Shown: positions 52,353 to 60,995 of the stretch, piece by piece | Position numbering within the stretch: the first letter of the stretch is position 1 | How the letters are laid out: every line of letters starts with the position of its first letter | Made by a program: the position numbers and the translations under genes | The notes under the pieces: generated by a model | What the model was told of the DNA's origin: nothing | Database searches by the model: none | What the model saw: the letters and a program-made list of their open reading frames with translations, nothing else | NCBI GenBank assembly: GCA_038210275.1 | Contig: JBBQWV010000016.1 | Coordinates: forward strand, 1-64,000 | DNA: 64,000 bases | Direction: 5' to 3' | DNA from: PALSA-1296 sp038210275 | GTDB lineage: Bacteria > Bacteroidota > Ignavibacteria > Palsa-1295

Positions 52353-52381
52353 AATATACGGATGAAAAGTGTTTTTGTCAA
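52353..52381 (-). promoter_or_regulatory. Strong sigma70-type promoter with GGGCACC box, second copy
   Basis: On the minus strand TTGACA (52376-52381) and TATATT (52353-52358) are 17 bases apart, preceded by TGGGCACC. The distance from the box to the -10 is identical to the copy at 6967-6995. A second ATGGGCACCTAT box lies upstream at 52463-52474. The -10 also reads CCGTATATTTGCA, the local TAnnTTTG element. Confidence 0.6.
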
Positions 52382-52654
52382 GGTGCCCATACCAAACTAT
52401 TTTCAAAATCGGCGAAATCAGGCTGGAATCGCCAAAGATTTTTTTGAGGGTGAATTGTGGGAATAGGTGCCCATTGGGAAAATCGGTCGAGTTTCGGCGA
52501 TCTGGCGTTCAGGGGGAGATCGGATTCATTTCCCAAATCCCCGAAGAGAGTTGTTCGCTTACCCAGCAAGAAGTAAAGAACAGAAATCTCTCTGCCCTTG
52601 TTAATTATGTGAAGATGCGAAAAGCATCCTAAATTCACAGAAAAATACTATGCT

Positions 52655-53548
52655 ATGTTCCGGTACTTATTTACCACTTTTTTTATCTTTTCACTTATAG
52701 TTGTTTTTGATAGAACTGCGAAGGCACAAACCGATTCATTAGAGATTGAATATGGTTTGGAATCTAATAATCTGGATCCCACCACCGCTATTCCTGTAAT
52801 TGATTCATTTCTCCTGAAAAACCCAAATACTCCCAGGCGTGCGAAGATTGAATATAAACTTGCCGAATTATACGCAAAGGGGAATCAAGTGGAAAAGGCG
52901 AAAGAGCTTTATTTGAAGATCATCGAATCAAAGAGGAACGATACAGCACAAATAAGTCCTGATGAGATGATGGAAGGCGATAGAGCATATATGGTTAATC
53001 TGCGAAACTATGCAGCATTTAATATGGCAGAATTATATTATGCTGCAAAGGATTATAAAACGGCAATCGTTTATTATAAAATAGGAATATACAGATTTCC
53101 GTTTCGCCATTTCTCCGGTTCGGATATTAATCAGCACCGTGTCAAAGAATTCCAAAATCTTGCGGATGCGTATGCACAGTCAGGTCAAATGGATAGCGCC
53201 CTCTCAGTTCTTCTGCCGTTTATGTTTAATCCCATTGTGTATTCGCCTCGTGCAGTAATGAAAGCTGCATATCTGATTATGATGGATTCCACTAATCATA
53301 ATTGGTGCTCAAAGTTTAATACTGCCCTTGCAACCATGAAGCTTACCGATACGACAATGCAATTCCGACTTGATTCCGTGCTTATTAAGATACCAATGGT
53401 ATTTCATGAATTTCCGAATACTTCAGTCACGACCACAGGAAATTCAGAAATGTGGACCCCTCCAAAAACTGCTTCTCAAGCGATTAAATTATTCAAAGAC
53501 CACCAATTCTGTAAGGTTATCTGTAAGCAGGAGGATGAAAAGAAATGA
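52655..53548 (+). CDS. Exported TPR-like protein, unknown function
   Basis: The 297-residue product has a signal peptide (MFRYLFTTFFIFSLIVVF, cleavage after AKAQ near residue 25). Three TPR-like helical pairs follow between about 40 and 185 (AKIEYKLAELYAKGNQVEKA, NMAELYYAAKDYKTAIVYYK, FQNLADAYAQSGQMDSALSV). The C-terminal 100 residues are not recognised. It should act in the periplasm or at the surface, perhaps as a scaffold for protein interactions. It converges with the next gene, with 8 bp between stops. No neighbour indicates its pathway. Confidence 0.7.
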   Translation: MFRYLFTTFFIFSLIVVFDRTAKAQTDSLEIEYGLESNNLDPTTAIPVIDSFLLKNPNTPRRAKIEYKLAELYAKGNQVEKAKELYLKIIESKRNDTAQISPDEMMEGDRAYMVNLRNYAAFNMAELYYAAKDYKTAIVYYKIGIYRFPFRHFSGSDINQHRVKEFQNLADAYAQSGQMDSALSVLLPFMFNPIVYSPRAVMKAAYLIMMDSTNHNWCSKFNTALATMKLTDTTMQFRLDSVLIKIPMVFHEFPNTSVTTTGNSEMWTPPKTASQAIKLFKDHQFCKVICKQEDEKK

Positions 53549-53556
53549 GAGCTGAT

Positions 53557-54276
53557 TCAATGAATCCTCATGGTATCATACGTTACGGGAGGATTGACAT
53601 GAATTTTCTCCTTCTTTAATATAGGGTTCTGAGGCATAGGCTCTGTCGGAATAAACCCATGGATCCAAGCATCTTTGATATGAAGCCGTGATATCCATAC
53701 CTTTGATTTATTGGGATTGAGTTCTACTGCAGCAAGAATACCGCCCCATCTGGTGGATTCGCCTACCATCGTGGATAGGTGCATTTCTGCAGTATCGGAT
53801 ACAGTGTAGGGGAAATCATAATTCTCAAAGCAGTATATAGATGTTTTTGCTTTGTTCGATGAAGTACAATGCCCCTTTACTGAATCGTGCTTCATACTTA
53901 TCTCGTTCTGGTTGAATCGTGCATGACTGTCGTCAGTATCGAAAGTTGTTGGATGCCCAGCCATCTTCAGAGGTTTTCCTATTAACGTTGTCGCATACTT
54001 CCCGAAGCTTTCGTATGACAACTCACCTTCAGATACGCTTCCTGCACCGGCGAGAATCGTTATATACCGAAGCAGTTCTGGAAATCCGGACGTAATATCG
54101 TCCTCATGCTTGGCAAGCAAATCTTTCGACATCGCATAAGCGTCAGTCCATGATTCCGTACCGAGCTTTTGAAAGATTGGAAGCATTTCTTCGCGAGTTA
54201 CTTCCTGCGAGAAGACGCTCGCGGAAGCAGAAAAGATAAAAATAAGAATGAGAATGAATTTATGAAGCTGTGGCAT
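53557..54276 (-). CDS. Exported protein of unknown function
   Basis: ATG 54276 starts a 239-residue precursor with a signal peptide (MPQLHKFILILIFIFSASAS, cleavage after SVFSQ); a TTG at 54285 is the only earlier start and adds three residues. The mature protein has two Cys in the middle (GHCTSS, YCFENYD) that could form a disulphide, and a His-rich segment (MAGHPTTFDTDDSHARF). I do not recognise a family. A TATATTTG at 54283-54290 would place the transcript start within a base or two of the ATG, so the mRNA may be leaderless. The divergent neighbour is lipA. Confidence 0.65.
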   Translation of the reverse strand: MPQLHKFILILIFIFSASASVFSQEVTREEMLPIFQKLGTESWTDAYAMSKDLLAKHEDDITSGFPELLRYITILAGAGSVSEGELSYESFGKYATTLIGKPLKMAGHPTTFDTDDSHARFNQNEISMKHDSVKGHCTSSNKAKTSIYCFENYDFPYTVSDTAEMHLSTMVGESTRWGGILAAVELNPNKSKVWISRLHIKDAWIHGFIPTEPMPQNPILKKEKIHVNPPVTYDTMRIH

Positions 54277-54282
54277 AGAATG

Positions 54283-54290
54283 CAAATATA
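54283..54290 (-). promoter_or_regulatory. Candidate promoter, leaderless type
   Basis: The minus strand reads ACGTATATTTGCATTC. With the usual distance of 5-7 nt from TAnnTTTG to the start site, transcription begins at about 54277, next to ATG 54276. Confidence 0.45.
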
Positions 54291-54359
54291 CGTAAGCAAT
54301 TCGGAGTAATCTTAAAGCTTGTACTATTCCCCAAAACTCTCTCCCTTGTTTTTTCGTTT

Positions 54360-55244
54360 ATGGGTTTGATGTTACTCGATCTGCCTGTTATTGCCCAGCC
54401 AAAGCCTCGTGAAGCCCGTCCTGAGTGGCTGAAGGTGCGTATTCCGTCCGGTGAAAATTATTCGCGATTGAAAAATATCATGCAGGAGCATGATCTGCAT
54501 ACGGTTTGCGAAGAAGCGCGCTGCCCGAATGTGGCTGAATGCTGGAATTCGGGCACGGCAACATTCATGATCTTAGGCGATACGTGTACTCGCTCATGTG
54601 GCTTTTGCGCTGTCAAAACAGGACGTCCGACATTTCTCGATACCGAAGAACCTGAGCGCGTCGCCGATGCTGCGAGACTCATGGACTTACGTCATCTCGT
54701 TATCACGAGTGTTAATCGCGACGAACTTCCCGATGGCGGAGCAAGTGTTTTTGCCGAGACGATCCGTGCAACTCGCAGAGCGAATCCGAAAACAAGAATT
54801 GAAGTTCTTATTCCTGATTTCAAAGGGAAAGATGAATCGCTGAAATTAATTTTTGATGCACGTCCTGATATTTTGAATCATAATACAGAGACCGTACCTT
54901 CGATGTATCGGTTAGTTCGTCCCCAAGCAAAGTATCAATGGTCGCTGAAAGTATTGCGTCGCGCAAAAGAAGAAGGATTTATCACGAAGACAGGAATCAT
55001 GCTCGGACTTGGCGAGAGCAGGGAAGAGCTTATGCGCGTGATGACAGATCTTGTAGAAATTAAAGTTGATATTCTGACCTTAGGACAGTACCTTCAACCT
55101 TCACCGAATCACCTCCCCGTGTTTCGCTTTTTGCATCCCGATGAATTCAAAGAGCTGCACGATATCGGCATGGATATGGGTTTCCGTAATGTCGAATCGG
55201 GTCCCCTCGTTCGCAGTTCCTATCACGCTGAACAGCATATTTGA
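54360..55244 (+). CDS. lipA: Lipoyl synthase
   Basis: The 294-residue radical-SAM enzyme inserts two sulphurs into protein-bound octanoyl groups to make lipoyl cofactors. The auxiliary iron-sulphur cluster ligands are Cys50, Cys55 and Cys61 (CEEARCPNVAEC). The radical-SAM cluster is Cys76, Cys80 and Cys83 (CTRSCGFC). The C-terminal RSSYHA supplies the conserved Ser ligand. The length is normal. ATG 54360 or the ATG at 54369 could be the start. Its stop overlaps waaA (TGATG). Lipoate is needed for the H protein of the glycine cleavage system, whose P protein (gcvP) is encoded 3 kb away. Confidence 0.95.
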   Translation: MGLMLLDLPVIAQPKPREARPEWLKVRIPSGENYSRLKNIMQEHDLHTVCEEARCPNVAECWNSGTATFMILGDTCTRSCGFCAVKTGRPTFLDTEEPERVADAARLMDLRHLVITSVNRDELPDGGASVFAETIRATRRANPKTRIEVLIPDFKGKDESLKLIFDARPDILNHNTETVPSMYRLVRPQAKYQWSLKVLRRAKEEGFITKTGIMLGLGESREELMRVMTDLVEIKVDILTLGQYLQPSPNHLPVFRFLHPDEFKELHDIGMDMGFRNVESGPLVRSSYHAEQHI

Positions 55245-56530
55245 TGTATTTTTTTTATTCGGTTTTTATTTTCTTTTTTCGTATCATTCTCGGTACTCTT
55301 TCGCTATTTGATAGTAAGATCAGGCGCGGCATTGAGGGAAGAAAAAGTTTATTCCAGATAATAGAAAAACATTACTCAACAATAAGCCCACTACGCAAAA
55401 GAATTCTCATTCACGTTTCGTCCTTTGGGGAGTTGGAGCAAGCGAAGCCGGTGATCGCGGCGATCAAAGAAAAATATCCCGAAGCTCACATTCATCTGAC
55501 TTTCTTTTCTCCGAGCGGATATGATAATGCAATTGATACATATAAGCTTCCTGATATAATCACATACTTGCCACTGGATTCGCAAGGCGATGTGGAATGG
55601 TTTCTCGATATTGTGAAGCCGCATCTTGTTCTTTTTGTCCGCTATGATCTCTGGCATAATTTCGTGCATGAACTTCATGACCGGAATATTCCAATGCTTC
55701 TTTTTAGCGCAACGTTTGATTCGTCATTTGGCAAATCTCTTCCTTTCTTGCGAAGTCTTTATAATAAGACGTATTCATTTATGAATACGATCTGTACCGT
55801 CAGCGAAGCAGATAAAAATATCATTACAAAATTTGCTGCTCATGCAAAAGACATAATCGTTGCCGGCGATACCAGATGCGATCAGGTGATTGCAAGGAAA
55901 AATGCTGTCGACGAAAGTAAAGAGCAGACGCTCCCTGAAAATATTCTGCAAAAAATAACTTCAGAGAATTTACGAGTTGTCGTTGCAGGGAGTACATGGG
56001 AAAATGACGAAGTGATTATTGTGCCGATATTAATGAAGGCTCTTTCTGCCGGAGAAAAACTATTTGTTATCATCGCTCCGCACGAAATAGGGAAAGCGCA
56101 TATTGCATCATTGCTGTCGCAATTGGGAAGTCAGGCAATCGTATTATCAAAAATATCTTCCTATCGCGACGAAAAAATTATTATTATTGATAGCATCGGA
56201 AAATTATTTGCGCTCTATCAATTTGCCTCGTTCTCATACGTCGGCGGCGGATTTGGCTCCGGAGTGCATAATGTTCTGGAGCCTGCTGTTTGGGGAGTGC
56301 CTACAATTGTAGGACCGAATCATAAACGCTCGAAAGAAATTTCTGCGCTTATAGGACTTGGCGCTGCAGTAGAAGTACAGAACCGTGACGAATTCGAGCA
56401 AGCGATGGGGCATTGGTTTACAACTGATATGGCACGATTGATCGCTTCAGCTTCAGCAAAAAGTTATGTTACCTCTTCTGCTGGAGCAACAGAGAAGATC
56501 ATGGAGAAGATTGGTTTGCTGCAATGGTAA
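55244..56530 (+). CDS. waaA: 3-deoxy-D-manno-octulosonic acid (Kdo) transferase
   Basis: ATG 55244 overlaps the lipA stop by one base (TGATG); an in-frame TTG is 3 bp earlier. The 428-residue protein has an N-terminal membrane anchor (YFFYSVFIFFFRIILGTL) and the GT30/GT-B fold. The catalytic region reads IHVSSFGELEQAKPVI, with the Glu of the SSGE-type motif near residue 66. The C-terminal donor-binding part includes YVGGGFGSGVHNVLEPAVW. WaaA adds Kdo to lipid A precursors at the inner membrane, so the organism makes LPS. The family is clear; whether one or two Kdo are added is not. Confidence 0.92.
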   Translation: MYFFYSVFIFFFRIILGTLSLFDSKIRRGIEGRKSLFQIIEKHYSTISPLRKRILIHVSSFGELEQAKPVIAAIKEKYPEAHIHLTFFSPSGYDNAIDTYKLPDIITYLPLDSQGDVEWFLDIVKPHLVLFVRYDLWHNFVHELHDRNIPMLLFSATFDSSFGKSLPFLRSLYNKTYSFMNTICTVSEADKNIITKFAAHAKDIIVAGDTRCDQVIARKNAVDESKEQTLPENILQKITSENLRVVVAGSTWENDEVIIVPILMKALSAGEKLFVIIAPHEIGKAHIASLLSQLGSQAIVLSKISSYRDEKIIIIDSIGKLFALYQFASFSYVGGGFGSGVHNVLEPAVWGVPTIVGPNHKRSKEISALIGLGAAVEVQNRDEFEQAMGHWFTTDMARLIASASAKSYVTSSAGATEKIMEKIGLLQW

Positions 56531-56555
56531 ACTGACGGTATTATCCCGAAAACGA

Positions 56556-57386
56556 TTAAGATGCTTCGTATTGCTCTTTATATTTCTTAATCGCCTCTAA
56601 AATTCCTCGCGCATATTTTGTCTGACCGGCTGCACTTTTTAAGAGCGCTTCTTCTTTGAGATTTGAAATATATCCAGTCTCAATAAGTACATTCGGCATT
56701 GATGCACCTACGAGGACGAAAAAACCTGCTTGTTCCACACCGTTGTTCTTTATCCCAACTGATTTCTTTAACTCCTTCTGCACTGACGAGGCAAATTTCT
56801 CCGAGAACTTTACATCCTGCGAACGTGACATTGAAGTCAGAATAAAATCAATATCGGAAAGCGCATCATAGCGTTTTTTATTCTTCTCATATTCTATGAC
56901 GGCATTTTCCCGCGCAGCAACTTTGATGGCTGCATCGGTTTTACCTGGACGCAGAATATACGTTGCTGTGCCGCTTGCTTTTGTAGGTTTTTCTGGGGTG
57001 GAGTTACAGTGGATGCTAATAAAAAGTTTTCCTTTATTCTCATTTGCAATCTCTCCACGACGATAGAGTTCGATGAATTTATCTGATTTGCGAGTATAAA
57101 CTACTTCAATATCGGGAAGTTCTTCTTTAATTAACTCGCCTAATTTCAAGACTATCGCAAGCGTCGCTTGTTTCTCCTTAAACCCTTTTGTACCAATAGC
57201 TCCGGGATCTTTCCCTCCATGTCCTGCATCGAGTACAATGACATCAAGTTTAGGATGTTTCTTTTTCGGCTTTGTTTTTACTTTAACAGCAGTCGAATCG
57301 TCATCACTCTTCTGATGAACGCTAGGAGTATAACTTGATAGGCAGAACGAAAAAAAACAAAATGCTAATAGCGGAAGTTTGAGCAT
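56556..57386 (-). CDS. N-acetylmuramoyl-L-alanine amidase (Amidase_3)
   Basis: The 276-residue exported protein has a signal peptide (MLKLPLLAFCFFSFCLSS), a short Lys-rich linker and one Amidase_3 domain (about 48-270). The zinc and catalytic motifs are VIVLDAGHGGKDPGA, SIHCNSTP and PNVLIETGYISN, the last with the catalytic Glu. It cuts the amide between MurNAc and the stem peptide, usually for daughter-cell separation. No AMIN or SPOR targeting domain is present. It follows yajQ by 3 bp on the same strand, so it is probably co-transcribed. Confidence 0.9.
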   Translation of the reverse strand: MLKLPLLAFCFFSFCLSSYTPSVHQKSDDDSTAVKVKTKPKKKHPKLDVIVLDAGHGGKDPGAIGTKGFKEKQATLAIVLKLGELIKEELPDIEVVYTRKSDKFIELYRRGEIANENKGKLFISIHCNSTPEKPTKASGTATYILRPGKTDAAIKVAARENAVIEYEKNKKRYDALSDIDFILTSMSRSQDVKFSEKFASSVQKELKKSVGIKNNGVEQAGFFVLVGASMPNVLIETGYISNLKEEALLKSAAGQTKYARGILEAIKKYKEQYEAS

Positions 57387-57389
57387 CCG

Positions 57390-57887
57390 TTAGCGATAAT
57401 TCGTGAATTGAATGGGGAAATCAAAACTCTGAGCCTTCAGCGTTTGCATAGCTGTTTGTAGATCGTCCTTGCTTTTTCCGGTGATACGGACTTCCTCGCC
57501 TTGGATTGCGGCCTGAACTTTTAGCTTCAACTCCTTGACCATCTTCGTGATCTGCTTCGCTTGCTCGGTTTCTAAACCGCTTTTGAGTTTGATGACCTGC
57601 CTGATAGAGCCGCCCGTCGCGGGTTCTTCTTTTCCGTAATCAAGCACTTTAAGCGAAATTCCTCGCTTAATCATCTTGCCGTTCAATATTTCATGAAGGG
57701 CGCGGAGCTTCATATCATCGCTGGTATGAAGGGTGATCGTTTTTTCCTTGAGATTCATATCTATCTCGGTGTTCGAGCCTTTGAAGTCGTAGCGTTGCTC
57801 GACTTCCTTGCGCGCCTGATTGACGGCATTATCTACTTCCTGCTCATCGAACTCGCTTACAACATCGAATGAAAATTGGCTTGCCAT
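57390..57887 (-). CDS. yajQ: YajQ family nucleotide-binding protein
   Basis: The 165-residue protein matches YajQ over its whole length: MASQFSFDVVSEFDEQEVDN at the start, VEQRYDFKGSNTEID, the RQVIKLKSGLETEQAKQITK segment and the end ALKAQSFDFPIQFTNYR-like. YajQ proteins have two ferredoxin-like domains and bind cyclic di-GMP or RNA in some species; the role here is not known. The start is firm. A CCGTAAATTTGCA promoter element lies 24-36 bp upstream. Confidence 0.93.
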   Translation of the reverse strand: MASQFSFDVVSEFDEQEVDNAVNQARKEVEQRYDFKGSNTEIDMNLKEKTITLHTSDDMKLRALHEILNGKMIKRGISLKVLDYGKEEPATGGSIRQVIKLKSGLETEQAKQITKMVKELKLKVQAAIQGEEVRITGKSKDDLQTAMQTLKAQSFDFPIQFTNYR

Positions 57888-57910
57888 AATTATTTATATA
57901 GTTTAATATG

Positions 57911-57918
57911 CAAATTTA
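57911..57918 (-). promoter_or_regulatory. Candidate promoter of yajQ-amidase operon
   Basis: The minus strand reads TTTCCGTAAATTTGCAT, which fits the local consensus and gives a leader of about 17 nt. Confidence 0.45.
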
Positions 57919-57924
57919 CGGAAA

Positions 57925-58003
57925 CTCTGGAGTCCTATGCCCGAAGTCCGGTGTCCGAAGAACTTTTGACATTGAACTTCGTACCTCGAACTTTGGAGTA
58001 CCC
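57925..58003. repeat. Low-complexity dispersed repeat
   Basis: CCGAAGTCCGGTGTCCGAAG followed by GAACTTCGTACCTCGAACTT is of the short-period type (TCCGAAG / GAACTTCG units) seen dispersed in related genomes. It fills most of the gap between yajQ and gcvP. Confidence 0.45.
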
Positions 58004-58058
58004 TAAATTTTTCTTCAAGAAAAACTGTTTCATGCGGCTACTCAATTAACACCTACGA

Positions 58059-60953
58059 ATGAATACAGTTTTACACCGCTACGACAGATTCCAAGACCGA
58101 CACATAGGACCGAATTCCGAAGATCAACAAAAGATGCTCAACTATATCGGAGCATCTTCACTCGATGATCTTATCGAGCAGACTATTCCTTCGAAGATAC
58201 GTTTGAAGCATCCCCTCAAAGGCGTGAAGGCAAAAACGGAAGTAGAGTTTTTGGAAGAATTCAAACAGATCGCTTCGGAAAATAAAATTTATAAATCGTA
58301 TATCGGAATGGGGTATTACGATTGCGTTACTCCTCCGGTTATCTTGCGCAACGTCATGGAGAATCCGGGTTGGTACACTCAGTACACACCCTATCAGGCG
58401 GAGATCGCACAGGGAAGGCTTGAATCACTGCTGAATTTCCAGACGATGGTTATGGATCTCGCAGGAATGGAGATTGCCAACGCTTCGCTTCTCGATGAAG
58501 GTACTGCCGCTGCAGAAGCAATGCATTTGATGTATGCTCATCGCAGTCATCCGATGCAGGAAAAAGACGCGAATATTCTTTTCGTATCGCAAGATTGTTT
58601 TCCTCAGACGATTGATCTCTTGATTACTCGCGCTGAACCACTTGGGATCGAGTTAGTTATCGGCGATCCTCTGAAAATGGAAAAAGCATGGAATGAAAAA
58701 ATCTTTGGTGCGATCCTTCAATATCCGAATGGCAATGGCGGCATTGTGAGCTATGATGAATTCTGCAAAGTGGCACATCATCATCATGCAAGCGTTGCTG
58801 TCGCAGCTGATTTATTAAGTTTAACTTTATTAAGACCACCGGGTGAATTCGGTGCTGATATTGTTTTTGGTTCTGCGCAAAGATTTGGTGTGCCGCTTGG
58901 GTATGGCGGTCCTCATGCAGCTTTTTTCGCCGCGCAAGAACGCTTCAAGCGTCAATTGCCGGGAAGAATCATTGGAGTTTCAATTGATTCATATGGTAAG
59001 CCAGCTCTGCGCATGGCATTGCAAACACGCGAGCAGCATATTCGCCGCGATAAAGCAACGAGTAACATCTGCACTGCGCAAGCATTGCTCGCGAATATGG
59101 CGGCAATGTATGCCGTCTATCATGGACCTGCAGGATTAAAAATTATCGCTGAACGTGTTCATGGATTAACCTCACTTCTTTCGAAGCATTTAGAGAAGAG
59201 CGGATATAAACTTGCGTATTCGCATTTCTTCGATACGATCAAGATCATCACTGATGATAAAAATATCGTTGCGATCCAAAAAAGTGCGGAAGCAGCAAAG
59301 ATGAATTTCAGGTATTTCAGCGACGGCGTTGGAATTTCACTCGATGAGACGACTACGATTAATGATGTTAATAATATTGCTGAAGTATTTGCTAAAGTAT
59401 TAGGGACAAAAACAATTAATCATACTGATATTCAAATCTCAGTCGCAATACCTTCCGAAGCGAAAAGAACAACGACTTATTTGACGCATCCTGTTTTTAA
59501 TACGTATCGTTCGGAAACGGAGATGCTGCGGTATTTGAAGAGTCTGGAAAATAAAGATCTTTCACTTACTCATTCGATGATTGCGCTCGGATCATGCACG
59601 ATGAAATTAAATGCCACAAGTGAGATGATCCCCGTGACGTGGCAGGAATTCGGAAGACTTCATCCTTTCGCACCGCTTGACCAGACACTTGGCTATCAGA
59701 AAGTTTTTAAACTGCTTGAAGAATCATTGTGCGAGATCACAGGCTTTGATGCCGTAAGTTTACAACCGAATTCTGGGGCGCAGGGCGAATATGCCGGACT
59801 TCTCGTTATCAGAGAATATCATAAATCTCGTGGCGAAAGTCATCGCAACGTCGTTATCATTCCGGCTTCTGCACATGGCACAAATCCTGCAAGTGCTGTT
59901 ATGGCAGGCATGAAAGTAGTCGTTTCGAAAACCGATGCAAATGGGAATATCGATATGGCTGATCTGAAAGAAAAAGCAGACCAGCATAAAAATGATCTTG
60001 CTGCACTGATGGTCACATATCCTTCGACTCATGGAGTTTTCGAAGAGACGATCATTGAAGTTTGTGAAATAATCCATAAACACGGCGGGCAGGTATATAT
60101 GGATGGTGCGAATATGAATGCGCAAGTTGGGTTGACTAGTCCGCGCAATATCGGCGCTGATGTATGTCATTTGAATCTTCATAAAACTTTCTGCATTCCG
60201 CATGGCGGTGGTGGTCCCGGAATGGGACCGATCGGCGTGGCAAATCATTTGCAGGCTTTCTTGCCCGGTCATGCAGTTGTTTCTATCGGTGGTAAACAAA
60301 GCATTCACGCTGTCTCTGCCGCACCATGGGGAAGTGCAAGTATTCTGCTTATTTCATGGGCATATATTTCGATGATGGGCAGCGATGGCTTAACTGATGC
60401 AACGAAGGTTGCGATCTTGAATGCAAATTATATAAAGTCGCGACTCGAAAAACATTTTCCGATCCTTTATCAAGGAAAACAAGGAAGAGTTGCGCATGAG
60501 ATGATCGTTGATATGCGTCACTTCAAACATACGGTCGGAATTGAAGTTGAAGATATTGCTAAGCGTCTTATTGATTATGGATTCCATGCGCCGACGGTTT
60601 CTTTTCCTGTTGCCGGAACATTGATGATCGAGCCGACAGAAAGCGAAGCATTGCATGAGATCGATAGATTCTGTGACGCTCTTATTGCTATCGGCGAAGA
60701 GATCAAGGAGATCGAAACAGGATTAGCAGATAAAGAGGATAATGTTCTGAAAAATTCTCCACATACAGCTGAGTCTCTGATGGCTGATGAGTGGGCGCAT
60801 TCGTATTCTCGCTCGAAGGCTGGATACCCGGCACCGTGGACAAGACATAATAAATTCTGGACTCCGGTCGGAAGAATTAATGGCGCGTACGGAGATAGGA
60901 CGCTTGTCTGTAGTTGCCCTCCGATTGAGGACTATGCGGAAGTTGCAGTATAA
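58059..60953 (+). CDS. gcvP: Glycine dehydrogenase (decarboxylating), P protein
   Basis: The 964-residue protein is the long fused form of the P protein, containing both the N-terminal and C-terminal halves that are split in many bacteria. It begins FQDRHIGPNSEDQQKML, has GTAAAEAMHL, and carries the PLP-binding Lys near residue 709 in LNLHKTFCIPHGGGGPGMG. It decarboxylates glycine and passes the aminomethyl group to lipoyl-H protein. It is the only glycine-cleavage gene in the window. A clear terminator follows at 60964. Confidence 0.96.
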   Translation: MNTVLHRYDRFQDRHIGPNSEDQQKMLNYIGASSLDDLIEQTIPSKIRLKHPLKGVKAKTEVEFLEEFKQIASENKIYKSYIGMGYYDCVTPPVILRNVMENPGWYTQYTPYQAEIAQGRLESLLNFQTMVMDLAGMEIANASLLDEGTAAAEAMHLMYAHRSHPMQEKDANILFVSQDCFPQTIDLLITRAEPLGIELVIGDPLKMEKAWNEKIFGAILQYPNGNGGIVSYDEFCKVAHHHHASVAVAADLLSLTLLRPPGEFGADIVFGSAQRFGVPLGYGGPHAAFFAAQERFKRQLPGRIIGVSIDSYGKPALRMALQTREQHIRRDKATSNICTAQALLANMAAMYAVYHGPAGLKIIAERVHGLTSLLSKHLEKSGYKLAYSHFFDTIKIITDDKNIVAIQKSAEAAKMNFRYFSDGVGISLDETTTINDVNNIAEVFAKVLGTKTINHTDIQISVAIPSEAKRTTTYLTHPVFNTYRSETEMLRYLKSLENKDLSLTHSMIALGSCTMKLNATSEMIPVTWQEFGRLHPFAPLDQTLGYQKVFKLLEESLCEITGFDAVSLQPNSGAQGEYAGLLVIREYHKSRGESHRNVVIIPASAHGTNPASAVMAGMKVVVSKTDANGNIDMADLKEKADQHKNDLAALMVTYPSTHGVFEETIIEVCEIIHKHGGQVYMDGANMNAQVGLTSPRNIGADVCHLNLHKTFCIPHGGGGPGMGPIGVANHLQAFLPGHAVVSIGGKQSIHAVSAAPWGSASILLISWAYISMMGSDGLTDATKVAILNANYIKSRLEKHFPILYQGKQGRVAHEMIVDMRHFKHTVGIEVEDIAKRLIDYGFHAPTVSFPVAGTLMIEPTESEALHEIDRFCDALIAIGEEIKEIETGLADKEDNVLKNSPHTAESLMADEWAHSYSRSKAGYPAPWTRHNKFWTPVGRINGAYGDRTLVCSCPPIEDYAEVAV

Positions 60954-60963
60954 TTTATTTCTT

Positions 60964-60986
60964 AAGGGCGCGTCATGCGCCCTTTT
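60964..60986 (+). terminator. Intrinsic terminator after gcvP
   Basis: AAGGGCGC (60964-60971) and GCGCCCTT (60977-60984) form an 8-bp GC-rich stem with a 5-nt loop followed by TT. The ATG at 60975 lies in its loop, which argues against using that ATG for aroA. Confidence 0.8.
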
Positions 60987-60995
60987 GCTATTACA

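Larger units (their letters stand above)
51776..52654. other. Long intergenic region rich in dispersed repeats
   Basis: These 879 bp hold no confident gene. They contain a 15-bp terminal inverted repeat element (51807-51905), a tandem pair of GGTAGTTTAGTAGTT (51981-52010) and a TGTCATTGCGAG-type palindrome (52021-52062). A CTCATAGCT-rich tract lies near 52122-52150, a minus-strand promoter unit at 52353-52381 and a second GGGCACC box at 52463-52474. A minus-strand frame of 32 codons (52206-52304) follows that promoter. Confidence 0.6.
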
